Assembly: GCA_934777245.1 (NCBI GenBank)
Contig: CAKVND010000013.1
Coordinates: forward strand, 1-46,251
Direction: 5' to 3'
DNA: 46,251 nt
From: an uncultured Candidatus Melainabacteria bacterium
GTDB lineage: Bacteria > Cyanobacteriota > Vampirovibrionia > Gastranaerophilales > Gastranaerophilaceae
Under the pieces are notes generated by a model. That model was not told the origin of the DNA. It ran no database searches and worked only from the letters and a program-made list of their open reading frames with translations. Made by a program: the position numbers and the translations under genes. Positions within the stretch are counted from its first letter, which is position 1. Every line of letters starts with the position of its first letter. Below, piece after piece: positions 16,247 to 24,424 of this stretch.

Positions 16247-16828
16247 TTAAAGATAATTTTCTTCAATTTTTTCCTTCATTATGAGTGCCGGATAATAATT
16301 TGGTATCAAATTTAAGCATTCGTTTGCGTGAAAATAAGCTTGTTCAAAATCGTGAATTTTTAAATAATAGCGCATTAGCATAAAATGTAATTCTGCATCA
16401 TTATAATAAATATCTTTTGATTTTTGCATATAATTGAAAGCTGCCGATTGCAAATTGTTTTCAAACATTACACGCGCTGCAAATTTATAAACTTCTTGAT
16501 TGATTTCTGCAAAAATATCTAAAGCACCCAGCAATTGCTCTACGTAATCAACTTTTTCATTTTTCAACAGTAAATCTAAATCTATTTCTAAAAAGTTTCT
16601 TATTTGAAAAAAAGTAGGAAAAATCTCCATATATCCTTCTAAAACAGAAACTAAAATAGTTCCCCAAATTCCTCTCGGATTGTCAATTTTAGAAAAAATT
16701 TCTTTTGCGGATTTTAAATCCTCGTTAAGCACAGCTAAATACGCGTGCTCTATTGAATTTGGCGTGATTTTTATATCAGAGCAGTTAGGATAAAAAAAGA
16801 AAAATTTTCCTTTATTTGAATTAACCAT
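16247..16828 (-). CDS. TPR-like helical protein
   Basis: This 193-aa soluble protein overlaps the end of csrA by 8 bp (start ATG at 16828), so it is translationally coupled to it. It is built of helical pairs: EHAYLAVLNEDLKSAKEIF (28-46) and later AAFNYMQKSKDIYYNDAELHF and the repeat around DFEQAYFHANECLNLIPNYYPA have the small/large residue spacing of tetratricopeptide repeats. It has no signal peptide, unlike the TPR protein at the head of the operon. TPR proteins usually hold partners together; here CsrA, FliW or the coiled-coil neighbour are candidates. Family not recognised. Confidence 0.75.
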   Translation of the reverse strand: MVNSNKGKFFFFYPNCSDIKITPNSIEHAYLAVLNEDLKSAKEIFSKIDNPRGIWGTILVSVLEGYMEIFPTFFQIRNFLEIDLDLLLKNEKVDYVEQLLGALDIFAEINQEVYKFAARVMFENNLQSAAFNYMQKSKDIYYNDAELHFMLMRYYLKIHDFEQAYFHANECLNLIPNYYPALIMKEKIEENYL

Positions 16829-17162
16829 TCTTCTTATTGATTCTTATTGAATTCTTTTTAGCCTTATTGTTTTCGTCAACTATAAGTTCTTCTTCCTCGT
16901 TAGAAAGCGCAGCAGATTTATCGTTAAGCGAAGTTCCGCCTTTGATAAGGTCTGAAACAGAGTCTACTGCTGACACATTAGTATTCTTGCCGATTAAGTT
17001 GGCAAGTTTTATTTGCAGATAAATTTCTTCTCTATATATTTTAACGTCTTTGTCTGCTTTAATTGCAACTTTGCAGACGCCATTCTTTGCTTCGACAATA
17101 GTTATTTCAATATTGTCGTTTATCATTATTTTTTGACCATTTTTTCGAGTAATAACGAGCAT
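16821..17162 (-). CDS. csrA: Carbon storage regulator CsrA with a long C-terminal tail
   Basis: CsrA dimers bind GGA-containing leaders of mRNAs and block or adjust translation. The core (residues 1-60) is standard: MLVITRKNGQKIMI, then IYREEIYLQI with the RNA-contacting R6 and R44 in the usual places. The protein is 113 aa, whereas CsrA is normally 60-75 aa. Residues about 62-113 are an extra tail, acidic in the middle (NEEEELIVDE) and basic at the end (NSIRINKKNG). It lies 16 bp after fliW and overlaps the next gene by 8 bp. A tail could hold FliW or a neighbour product, but this is inference. Confidence 0.93.
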   Translation of the reverse strand: MLVITRKNGQKIMINDNIEITIVEAKNGVCKVAIKADKDVKIYREEIYLQIKLANLIGKNTNVSAVDSVSDLIKGGTSLNDKSAALSNEEEELIVDENNKAKKNSIRINKKNG

Positions 17163-17178
17163 TTATAATCCTTAAAAC

Positions 17179-17613
17179 TTACTTATTTTCTTTAAACATA
17201 GGGTAGCTGATATCGTAACCGGAGCCTGACAATACAACTTGTGCTGCAGTTTGGTTATCCAAATTAAAAATTAACGGAGCAAGCAAGTTTATTGTAGTTC
17301 CTTTCGGATTATCTTGCGGAATAGAAGTTATGTTCATAACAAGCAAGCTTTCTACGTTTGTAATGTTTAAAACTTCGACAACATTATCCGGTAAATCAAT
17401 CGTATAATCCAAATCTAAAGCCGATACCGATATGATTGGAAATGCCAAAGTTGGATCTTCTACTGATTGAAGCCATTTGAACAATGTTTCTTTATTTGGG
17501 TCTAGTATTATAAATTTGTGCAACATGTCAAAACCGATAATTGGCATTGCAAAATTAAAAATACGATCTTCTTCTATTTCGATTTCACCAAATCTAACTG
17601 TGTTTAATTTCAT
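17179..17613 (-). CDS. fliW: Flagellar assembly factor FliW, CsrA antagonist
   Basis: FliW binds CsrA and frees its target mRNAs; in Bacillus it links this release to flagellin secretion. The 144-aa length matches the family. VRFGEIEIEEDRIFNFAMPIIGF (residues 6-28) is the typical opening strand region, followed by FKWLQSVEDPTLAFPI and the acidic NLLAPLIFNLDNQTAAQVVL end. It lies 12 bp after the TPR gene and 16 bp before csrA. No flagellin or other flagellar structural gene is in this window, so the flagellar link cannot be confirmed here; a wider regulatory use is possible. Confidence 0.93.
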   Translation of the reverse strand: MKLNTVRFGEIEIEEDRIFNFAMPIIGFDMLHKFIILDPNKETLFKWLQSVEDPTLAFPIISVSALDLDYTIDLPDNVVEVLNITNVESLLVMNITSIPQDNPKGTTINLLAPLIFNLDNQTAAQVVLSGSGYDISYPMFKENK

Positions 17614-17625
17614 TCTTTAACTTTC

Positions 17626-18375
17626 TTAAAAACCTACTGACATTTGGTTTGTCAATAATGATTGTATTACTTGTGGGCTTAAAGAAGAATTGTTATTTCC
17701 TCCCATAAGCATATTTAACATTGCGTTATTGTTATTAACGTCATTGCCACCGGTTAGTAATGACATTTCGTTAACATTGTTGTTCAAAATGTCGCTCAAA
17801 CCTGCTTTTTGCAAAGTTCTCAATGCTGCAACGATTTCGTCATTAGTAGGAACTTCGCTTGAAAAATCTTTGTATTCTCTGAATTTTTGAGGAGTAACAT
17901 CTCCGCCTCTGTTCATTTCTCTCATCAAGTTTTCAATTTTTTGTTTTTCGTATTCGCTTCTGGCTTCTTCAGAAAATCCTGAGCCAAATTTTCCTTGAAT
18001 AAATCTGTCAACTGCCGTTTCAGCAGATTCTTCATGACATTTATCAGGTGTTTCTAAACAAGTTTTACCCTTTGTTGCATAACGACCAAGCTGTCCGTTT
18101 GGAGAAAGTGTAATAACTCTTTCATAATTAGAGATTGCTTCGTCTTTCTTTCCTATTTGAGCAGATGTCATTGCTAAATAATAATAAGCAACCGCATTTG
18201 ACGGATCACGTTTAACAATGTTTGTAAAAGCTGAATAGCTTTGTGAATAGTTGCCTGATTTGTACAATCTTATAGCATTTGCTAAAGCTGAATTTGATGT
18301 TGTTTTAGCATTTGCAAAATTCATTGTAGAAGCACATATTAAAGTTGCCATTAAAACAATAATATACTTTTTCAT
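17626..18375 (-). CDS. Secreted tetratricopeptide-repeat protein
   Basis: This 249-aa protein has a Sec signal peptide (MKKYIIVLMATLICASTMNF, cut likely after ANA-K24). Two tetratricopeptide repeats follow: ANAIRLYKSGNYSQSYSAF and AVAYYYLAMTSAQIGKKDEA with the next SNYERVITLSP. The middle is helical, and the end is a low-complexity Asn-rich stretch (NNNVNEMS, NNNNAMLNMLMGGNNNSS). It is the first gene of the operon with fliW and csrA. AGAAGGG precedes the ATG. It probably acts in the periplasm as a scaffold; its partner is unknown. Confidence 0.85.
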   Translation of the reverse strand: MKKYIIVLMATLICASTMNFANAKTTSNSALANAIRLYKSGNYSQSYSAFTNIVKRDPSNAVAYYYLAMTSAQIGKKDEAISNYERVITLSPNGQLGRYATKGKTCLETPDKCHEESAETAVDRFIQGKFGSGFSEEARSEYEKQKIENLMREMNRGGDVTPQKFREYKDFSSEVPTNDEIVAALRTLQKAGLSDILNNNVNEMSLLTGGNDVNNNNAMLNMLMGGNNNSSLSPQVIQSLLTNQMSVGF

Positions 18376-18591
18376 AATAACCCTTCTTATTCTAATTATC
18401 TTTTTTAAGTATACATCTACTCAATTAATCTTTGTATACACCATATAATTGATTATACATTATATTTTTAAGGATAACAAGTTGCGAGTCAAGTCGTTAA
18501 AGCAACATAATTATAAAAAATGTTTTACAAAGTGTTACAATTAGTGTATATTTAATATAGGAAAAATTAATTTCAAATAAGAGGAAGATTT

Positions 18592-19464
18592 ATGAGCAAC
18601 ATTGTAGTTTATTCAACAAAACCGATGCCGGAGTTACAGGCAACACTTACGGATATTGATGAAGCAGATGTAAGAGTTGTATCAATTGATAAAATGAAGG
18701 ATTATGCAATTATTAATCCGTCATTGATGATTGTTGAAAATATAGATTTGGCGAAGGATGCTTTAATGACGAACAAATTCCCTTGTCCGATTCTGTTTTT
18801 TGGACCGACAAGAAGAGATGTTACGGTAAGGGCAGAAGGTTTTGACTTTATTAAAGATCCGGCAAATGTCGATGAATTAATAGTTCGTGTAAATGCATTG
18901 TTAAAAATTAAAGCAAACAAAGATAAGTTGGAAAGAGTTTCTACTACTGATGATTTAACAGGCTTGCATAATAGAAAATATCTTCAAGAACGTTTGGAAG
19001 AAGAAATTTCAAGAGCAAGACGTTATGGAACAAAATTGTCTTGTATCCTATTTGATTTAGACTTTTTCAAAGTTGTTAATGATATGTATGGTTACGAATG
19101 GGGTGATATTTTGTTGACAAAAATTGCTAATAAATTAAGTGCAATGATTAGAAAAGAAGATATCTTGACTCGATATGGAGACGAAGAATTTTTACTTGTT
19201 CTTCCAAATACTTCAGAAGAAAACGCATTTTTGTTTGGCGAAAGGTTTAGAAGAGAAATTGAAAAGATGGAATTTATTCCGGCTGGAGAAGAAGAATCTC
19301 ATAAAGTTACTGTTTCCGGTGGTATTTCAACATATCCTTGCATGCCGGATGTAGAAGAAGATGCAAATACTGTTATTAGATATGCTGAGCATGCTTTGTA
19401 TAACGCAAAACACAGAGGCAGAAACAAAATAATTCAGTTTTCTCAAATGAATTTAGAAATGTAA
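18592..19464 (+). CDS. GGDEF-domain protein with altered active-site motif (GDEEF)
   Basis: The 290-aa protein has a receiver-like N-terminus (1-105) that lacks a clear phosphoacceptor aspartate (the strand end reads SLMIVEN), followed by a diguanylate-cyclase domain. FDLDFFKVVND holds the metal aspartate D155 and the guanine-binding N163, and GYEWGD keeps D172. The signature is RYGDEEF (G196-D-E-E-F), where most active enzymes have GG[DE]EF, so the second glycine is Asp. The RxxD product-inhibition site (RKED, 187-190) is intact. It could be a weak enzyme or a c-di-GMP sensor. AGAGGAAG precedes the ATG. It is divergent from the fliW-csrA operon. An HD-GYP protein is encoded at 34587-35585. 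Confidence 0.9.
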   Translation: MSNIVVYSTKPMPELQATLTDIDEADVRVVSIDKMKDYAIINPSLMIVENIDLAKDALMTNKFPCPILFFGPTRRDVTVRAEGFDFIKDPANVDELIVRVNALLKIKANKDKLERVSTTDDLTGLHNRKYLQERLEEEISRARRYGTKLSCILFDLDFFKVVNDMYGYEWGDILLTKIANKLSAMIRKEDILTRYGDEEFLLVLPNTSEENAFLFGERFRREIEKMEFIPAGEEESHKVTVSGGISTYPCMPDVEEDANTVIRYAEHALYNAKHRGRNKIIQFSQMNLEM

Positions 19465-19491
19465 TCGTAGTATGAAATAGATTTTGGATAT

Positions 19492-19536
19492 AACACCTTC
19501 TTCCTCTTATAAAAGAATGAGGAAGAGGGTGTTTAT
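19492..19536 (+). terminator. Hairpin after the GGDEF gene; resembles a mini copy of the palindromic repeat
   Basis: ACACCTTCTTCCTC / GAGGAAGAGGGTGT form an inverted repeat with a 12-nt loop, followed by TTATTAATT. The end bases AACACC and GGGTGTT are those of the CCCTCTCC repeat family, so it may be a decayed copy doing a terminator's job. Confidence 0.5.
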
Positions 19537-19674
19537 TAATTGGTGTCAGAAAATAAATATAATACATTTAGTTGATGTTTTTTGATTTTAACTAAAGTTT
19601 TGAAAAAATATGTCGATAAAATAATTGACAACTGAAAATAAATCATTAAACACCATATAGAAAGGTGAAACGAT

Positions 19675-19917
19675 ATGGCTGAAATAGTAAATTTATTATC
19701 AAGAGTACTTACATCAAACCCGCTTGTGCAAACCGGAGCTGTTACACAAACAAAGCGTTCTACAAATCCTTTTTCGCAATCAAGTGGAAATCCATTTGTT
19801 TCAAGTAATCCTTTTGTGAATTATGGTCAAAACAGACCTGTTGCCGGTGGATATTTCGCCGGATATTATAATAATCAGCCTAATATTGTTGGGCGCAGAC
19901 TCTTTATAGAGGTATAG
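19675..19917 (+). CDS. Small NPF-repeat protein
   Basis: This 80-aa protein is unrecognised. AGAAAGGTGA precedes the ATG and a strong terminator follows the stop, so it is very likely a real gene. After a short amphipathic helix (EIVNLLSRVLTSN) it has NPF three times (31-33, 39-41, 45-47) in a Ser/Asn/Gln-rich stretch, and then a Gly/Tyr/Asn-rich tail (PVAGGYFAGYYNNQPN). No signal peptide or membrane helix is present. NPF also occurs near the N-terminus of the 224-aa coiled-coil protein. In eukaryotes NPF binds EH domains; here no partner is known. It could be a short peptide ligand or adaptor. Confidence 0.75.
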   Translation: MAEIVNLLSRVLTSNPLVQTGAVTQTKRSTNPFSQSSGNPFVSSNPFVNYGQNRPVAGGYFAGYYNNQPNIVGRRLFIEV

Positions 19918-19950
19918 ACTCAAAAATATACCTGAATTTTACCCCAAATT

Positions 19951-19985
19951 TTAAGCCGTGTAGTAAAACACGGCCTTTTTGTTTT
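19951..19985 (+). terminator. Rho-independent terminator after the NPF-repeat gene
   Basis: GCCGTGT (19955-19961) pairs with ACACGGC (19968-19974), followed by TTTTTGTTTTT. It also lies at the end of the convergent DUF212 gene and may serve both. Confidence 0.85.
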
Positions 19986-20446
19986 TAACCTAATAGATGA
20001 TGCATTAAAATGGCATACAAAATACCGTAAATTGCACCGACAAAAACTTGCATTGGAGTATGCCCTAAAAGTTCTTTTAATTTTCCGCCGGCTTCTTGTA
20101 AATCTTGTTTATACAAATCCATAATAATTTTATTCAAGCAAGCTGCCTGTTTGCCTGCGGCGCGTCTTACACCTGCTGCATCATACATAACAATGAAAGC
20201 ATAACCCAACGCAATTGCAAATTCTATAGAGCTAAATCCTTTAATTAATCCTACAGCTGTAGAAAGTCCCATCACCCCCGCAGAATGTGAACTTGGCATG
20301 CCGCCGGTTGTTGTAAACAATCTTAAATCTAAATTTCTTTTTATAATAAGATGTAAAAAACATTTAATAATCTGCGCGGTTACAATGCCTGAAAAAGCTA
20401 CGAAAATTACTTCATAACCTGTACCGTAAATTTGTGATAAATCCAT
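19985..20446 (-). CDS. Divergent PAP2 family (DUF212) membrane protein
   Basis: This 153-aa protein has three to four membrane helices. The family signature GGMPSSHSAGVMGLSTA is at about residues 49-65, with a later YDAAGVRRAAGKQA segment. The histidine-serine and arginine motifs resemble those of PAP2 phosphatases, so a lipid or diphosphate phosphatase is a reasonable guess; no substrate is established for the family. Its start overlaps the stop of the prenyl synthase by one base (TAATG), so the two are coupled. A role in hydrolysing or recycling a prenyl diphosphate is suggested only by this neighbourhood. Confidence 0.88.
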   Translation of the reverse strand: MDLSQIYGTGYEVIFVAFSGIVTAQIIKCFLHLIIKRNLDLRLFTTTGGMPSSHSAGVMGLSTAVGLIKGFSSIEFAIALGYAFIVMYDAAGVRRAAGKQAACLNKIIMDLYKQDLQEAGGKLKELLGHTPMQVFVGAIYGILYAILMHHLLG

Positions 20447-21315
20447 TAATCTCCAACCCTATTCTCTAATTTGTCTAATATTTCTTTGAAAATATTAGAA
20501 TTATACTTATCAATTATACCATAACATTCCTTAATTAGGTAATTGAATTTATGTTTAGCCTCTTCTAACCCGTATAATGAAACGTACGTAAGCTTTCCGG
20601 AGTTTTTATCCTTGCCAACAGTTTTGCCCAGTTCTTCAAAGGAAGATACTTCATCCATAATATCGTCATAAATTTGAAATGCTAAACCAAACTTTTTAGC
20701 GAAATTATCAAATTCATTGAGAGTAGCATCATCCGCTCCGGCAACAATAGCACCGATTCTTACAGCAAGCCTGAATAATACGGCAGTTTTATTCAAATGA
20801 ATAAAATCTAATGTTTCTTTTGGTGATTTAACAAGTTTTCCGCCTTCGGACTCAATATCAACTACTTGTCCTGCAATAAGCCCGTAAGCACCTGCAAATT
20901 TTGTATATTCATGTAAAATTCTTACAATTTGTGTCATAGAAAGCAAATCTTTTGATTTCTCAATAATAAGCTGAGGTGCGAATGTTAAAAGTGCATCACC
21001 GGCTAAAACAGCGTTAGCCTCTCCGAAAACTTTATGGTTTGATGGCTTACCGCGTCTGAAATCATCGTTGTCCATACAAGGTAAATCATCGTGTATAAGA
21101 CTTTGTACGTGCAACATCTCAATTGCACAAGCAGAAGGAAGTGCTTTTTTTATATCTGCGCCTAAAATTCGAGCAGTTTCTAAACACATTACAGGTCTTA
21201 AACGTTTTCCCGGTAACATTAGCGTGTATTTCATAGCTTTAAAAATATCTTCGGGATACACGATTTGTAAATATTCGTCTAAATGTTCGTTTACTAAATT
21301 AATTAATTCCTTCAT
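20446..21315 (-). CDS. Polyprenyl (farnesyl/geranylgeranyl) diphosphate synthase
   Basis: This trans-prenyltransferase condenses isopentenyl diphosphate with an allylic diphosphate in the isoprenoid pathway. The 289-aa product has GKRLRP (36-41), the first aspartate motif DDLPCMD (76-82), RRGKPSNH, and the second motif YDDIMD (about 216-221) followed by GKTVGKDKNSGKLTY. The length and the small FARM upstream residues (HVQSLIHDD) fit the short-chain IspA/CrtE type giving C15 or C20; exact chain length cannot be fixed. The ATG at 21315 is preferred over a TTG at 21321 because AAGGA lies nine bases before it. It overlaps rsgA by 17 bp and the DUF212 gene by 1 bp. Confidence 0.92.
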   Translation of the reverse strand: MKELINLVNEHLDEYLQIVYPEDIFKAMKYTLMLPGKRLRPVMCLETARILGADIKKALPSACAIEMLHVQSLIHDDLPCMDNDDFRRGKPSNHKVFGEANAVLAGDALLTFAPQLIIEKSKDLLSMTQIVRILHEYTKFAGAYGLIAGQVVDIESEGGKLVKSPKETLDFIHLNKTAVLFRLAVRIGAIVAGADDATLNEFDNFAKKFGLAFQIYDDIMDEVSSFEELGKTVGKDKNSGKLTYVSLYGLEEAKHKFNYLIKECYGIIDKYNSNIFKEILDKLENRVGD

Positions 21316-22300
21316 CTTCAATGTCCTTATAAATATTTTGTTTTAATGTGTTTCTTGCACTTTCTCTTTTGCGAGAACTAATTTTCACAGCTGTTTTATT
21401 ATGTTGTTGTTTATGAGTACTTTCTGTCTTAACACCTTGATATTTTACGCGCTCTTTATACTCTTGAGCTTCTTTAACAAATTCTATATAACTTTGATAA
21501 CGTGTTTCATCAATTTTATCAAAATGCTCTTTTACACAACAACCTGTTTCCGATAGGTGCAAACAATCTTGAAATTTACAATATTCTTTGTATTGTGCAA
21601 TTTCAGGAAAAAGTAAGTCAACTTCGTTCGGCATTAGAAAATCAAATTTCAAATTGCTAAATCCAGGGGTGTCAACAATTCTGGAATTTTCATTAATCGA
21701 AATGATTTCACAATGTCTTGTTGTGTGCGTTCCACGTTGAGTTTTTTCACTAATTTCTTTTGTGCGCAAATTCAAATCAGGGCAAACCGCATTAATCAAA
21801 CTGGATTTTCCAACACCGGATGAACCGCAAAGTACAGAGGTTTTTCCGGATAAAATTTCTTTAAATTCTTCTATTCCAAATCCTTCTAACGCTGAAGTGA
21901 ATAAAATATCATAACATAGAGGTTGATAAATTGAAAAAACTTTTTCAATCGTTTTGTCGTCATTTGAAAGGTCGTTTTTGTTGAAGCAAAGAACGGCTTC
22001 AAGATTATGATATTTGGCAAAACTGATATATCTGTTTAGTTGTGTAAAACTTAATTCAGGCTCTTTAACAGCTGAAATAATAATTACTCTATCAATATTT
22101 GCAACAGTCGGACGAGTAATGAAATTTTTTCTTGGTAAAATCTTCTCGATTGCACCATCTTTAAATTCGACAAAATCTCCAACAAAAATTTTTTGCTTTT
22201 GTTTTTTTAAAACTTCGCGAATTTTGCACTCATATTCTTGACCGTTAGAGTTCACATAATAAAAATCTGAATGTATTTTAAAAATTTGACCATTTGCCAT
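21299..22300 (-). CDS. rsgA: Ribosome small-subunit GTPase RsgA
   Basis: RsgA (YjeQ) is a late 30S-assembly GTPase. An N-terminal OB fold (1-65) is followed by a circularly permuted G domain with the motif order NKND (107-110), GSSGVGKSS (159-167), DTPG (210-213). The zinc-binding finger has C241, C246, H248 and C254. The 333-aa length is typical, with a basic, Lys/His-rich C-terminal extension (about 285-333). The promoter TTCACT-17-TAAAAT ends 6 bp before the ATG and no Shine-Dalgarno is present, so the mRNA is probably leaderless. It heads the operon with the prenyl synthase and DUF212 genes. Confidence 0.95.
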   Translation of the reverse strand: MANGQIFKIHSDFYYVNSNGQEYECKIREVLKKQKQKIFVGDFVEFKDGAIEKILPRKNFITRPTVANIDRVIIISAVKEPELSFTQLNRYISFAKYHNLEAVLCFNKNDLSNDDKTIEKVFSIYQPLCYDILFTSALEGFGIEEFKEILSGKTSVLCGSSGVGKSSLINAVCPDLNLRTKEISEKTQRGTHTTRHCEIISINENSRIVDTPGFSNLKFDFLMPNEVDLLFPEIAQYKEYCKFQDCLHLSETGCCVKEHFDKIDETRYQSYIEFVKEAQEYKERVKYQGVKTESTHKQQHNKTAVKISSRKRESARNTLKQNIYKDIEDEGIN

Positions 22301-22335
22301 AAGTAGATTTTACCACGATTGCAAATTGAAGTGAA
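22298..22335 (-). promoter_or_regulatory. Sigma-70 promoter abutting the rsgA start (leaderless layout)
   Basis: Minus-strand TTCACT (22335-22330), 17 bp, TAAAAT (22312-22307), six bases, ATG. No ribosome site fits. Confidence 0.55.
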
Positions 22336-22382
22336 AAACGATAAAGCTAATGTAAACAAATGTTAAGCACTTTTAAGAACCT

Positions 22383-22411
22383 GAAATTTGCATAGTTTTA
22401 AATACTTTATA
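22383..22411 (+). promoter_or_regulatory. Putative promoter, GAAATT-17 bp-TTTATA type
   Basis: GAAATT (22383-22388) and TTTATA (22406-22411) are 17 bp apart, a one-base variant of the GCAATT-17-TTTATA promoters. The -10 region reads TACTTTATATATATGAGG. Confidence 0.5.
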
Positions 22412-22428
22412 TATATGAGGTATTTAAA

Positions 22429-24306
22429 ATGGCAATTGATGGAATCAAAACAGCTGAAGTTTATTCTAATCAATCAGTAGCTGCAAAAAGCACTGATGCT
22501 AATAAGCCTGCCAATTCTATTATGGAAGTAGCTAACCAAGGCAATACCTCTGTTGATAAAAAGAAAAATACCTCTAAGCTTGATGAACTATTAGAAAAAA
22601 TGTGTGCAGAGTGTGCAGAGTTTTCAAAATATGGATTAAAACCTTCTGAAATTAAAAATAGCGGAATTTTATACCGTATTTCCGGCATGAATGAAAAACA
22701 ATTCGAAAATGCAGATGATAGCAAGATTAAACAAGTTTTGGATTGTTTAAAAGCTGCAATTAAAGATTCTGTTGTTGATGGCAAAATTGATATTGAAAAA
22801 GCCGGCAAACTTGGTAATGCTTATTTTATAGCTGTAAACACAGGTTGGACAATTGAAGGTTTTAAAAAGCACAATAATAAAGTTAAAAAATCATCTCTTT
22901 TAGAAAGATTAAAAGAAACAGGTTGTCTAAAAAATGATGCAACTTTAGAAAATATCAAACCTGATGAATTAGAAAAAGCTTTGTTTGATTTCTTTAATAA
23001 GACTTTGTTAGCATCTTTGAAAAATGCTAAATCAGCAAAAGAAAAAGCAAGCGTTTATAAAGGTCAATTACAAACATTTGGTCGTTTATTAATCAATACT
23101 CCTGATGAAGAAAAAGCAATTTTCAAACAAGCTATTGCAGCTTTGGCTTCTGATAATAGACTAAAGGGTTTGAACGCTGTTCTTGCAAGTTTTGAAACTC
23201 CGCAAGCTAAAGAAGCTTGGGCTGACAGCTGGTCTGTTGAAGAACTTTCACAAGTAATGGGCACGAAAGACGTTGAAGGTAATGTTCCGACCGATAAAGA
23301 TCGAACTGCTATGGTTGCCGGTGTTTTTGCAGAAAAATCAGAAGAAAGCATCAAAGAAACTTATTCTCAAATGAGTGAACCTGCAAAACAATTTTTCCAA
23401 GAAAATGCAGATAAACTTAAGGCAATTAAAGAAAAAGAAGCAAAAGGCATAGATTTAACAGAAGAAGAAAAAGAACTTGTTGCACAAAGAGATTTATATA
23501 AAAATCTTTATTCCGGTGTAATCTCAGGTACTGCTGTTAATACAAAAGTTGCCCAAGAAAATAAAAAAGAAATTCTTGGCACAATGAACCAAGATGCTTA
23601 TAAACTTCCAATCTATAGAGACGTAGTAAAACAAGTTAACGAATTCGTAGAAGAACATCCGGAAGCTTTAACTATCCCTAAAGAAGAATTAGTTAAATTG
23701 TTAGACGAAGTTACAAACGGTAACTATTCTGCAATCGCTCAAAATCCTTCTGCGGAATTAAAAGCTCCAAGAGAAGAAAAAGCCGGTGTTACAGAAATTG
23801 TTAATACTAAACCTGTAGAAGAAATTGAAGCTGCTCAAGCAAGATTAGCTGCCAAAAGCAACGAAATTTATAACAATTCAGTTGTTCAACAACCACAATT
23901 CACTATTGAGCCAGTTGCTGAAAACGCTACACAGGCAACGGAAAAGGCTGGCGACACAAAATTAACAACTTCTGAAATTTATACATTAAAAAATCAAGCG
24001 TTGCAAAGTGCTGTAAACATTTCCGAATATTTAAAACAAACCGGTGAATCTAAATTCGGTTTTGCAACAGAAGCATTTAAAAAATTCGGCGAAATTGGAA
24101 CAACGACTCAAAATTGGGCAATGAACTATTTTTCAAATGCCTCTTCCTGCGTTCAGCAATTATTCTTAGGTAAAATTGCAAATTCTTATACAGGAATGCT
24201 GGCTGCTGCAAAAGAAGTAGACATTTCTAAATTCAATATCATCGGAATGGGTATTGTAACACAAAAAGCAGTCGAAAAAGTGCAAGAACAAAGAGGCTTG
24301 GTTTAA
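22429..24306 (+). CDS. Large helical protein of unknown function
   Basis: This 625-aa protein is not recognised. The ATG at 22429 follows GAGGTATTTAAA. The sequence is almost wholly helical and charged, with no signal peptide and no membrane segment. A Ser/Thr/Asn-rich disordered start (1-50) precedes a first helical domain with three cysteines (about 55-110, MCAECAEF). A long middle (150-450) includes stretches such as EKEAKGIDLTEEEKELVAQR that look like paired helices. A Thr/Ala/Gln-rich linker lies near 500-530, before a conserved-looking C-terminal helical domain. It lies ahead of the 611-aa gene, which has the same promoter type. It may belong to a lineage-specific paralogous set. Confidence 0.75.
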   Translation: MAIDGIKTAEVYSNQSVAAKSTDANKPANSIMEVANQGNTSVDKKKNTSKLDELLEKMCAECAEFSKYGLKPSEIKNSGILYRISGMNEKQFENADDSKIKQVLDCLKAAIKDSVVDGKIDIEKAGKLGNAYFIAVNTGWTIEGFKKHNNKVKKSSLLERLKETGCLKNDATLENIKPDELEKALFDFFNKTLLASLKNAKSAKEKASVYKGQLQTFGRLLINTPDEEKAIFKQAIAALASDNRLKGLNAVLASFETPQAKEAWADSWSVEELSQVMGTKDVEGNVPTDKDRTAMVAGVFAEKSEESIKETYSQMSEPAKQFFQENADKLKAIKEKEAKGIDLTEEEKELVAQRDLYKNLYSGVISGTAVNTKVAQENKKEILGTMNQDAYKLPIYRDVVKQVNEFVEEHPEALTIPKEELVKLLDEVTNGNYSAIAQNPSAELKAPREEKAGVTEIVNTKPVEEIEAAQARLAAKSNEIYNNSVVQQPQFTIEPVAENATQATEKAGDTKLTTSEIYTLKNQALQSAVNISEYLKQTGESKFGFATEAFKKFGEIGTTTQNWAMNYFSNASSCVQQLFLGKIANSYTGMLAAAKEVDISKFNIIGMGIVTQKAVEKVQEQRGLV

Positions 24307-24377
24307 GAATTTTATGCATAAAAAATGTCATGCTTTTTAGAAAAATATTTTTGAAGTTTACAAATCTTAATAGTATG

Positions 24378-24406
24378 GCAATTTTATATAAGAATAACAC
24401 TTTATA
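24378..24406 (+). promoter_or_regulatory. Putative promoter, GCAATT-17 bp-TTTATA type
   Basis: GCAATT (24378-24383) and TTTATA (24401-24406) are 17 bp apart. The -10 region reads CACTTTATATATATATCGAGG. A TTTACAAA word lies at 24357-24364. Confidence 0.6.
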
Positions 24407-24424
24407 TATATATCGAGGATTATT

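Noticed and set aside
16821..16828. A frameshift joining csrA and the TPR-like gene
   Set aside because: The two frames are separate and each has a start and stop. The 8-bp overlap is a normal coupling.
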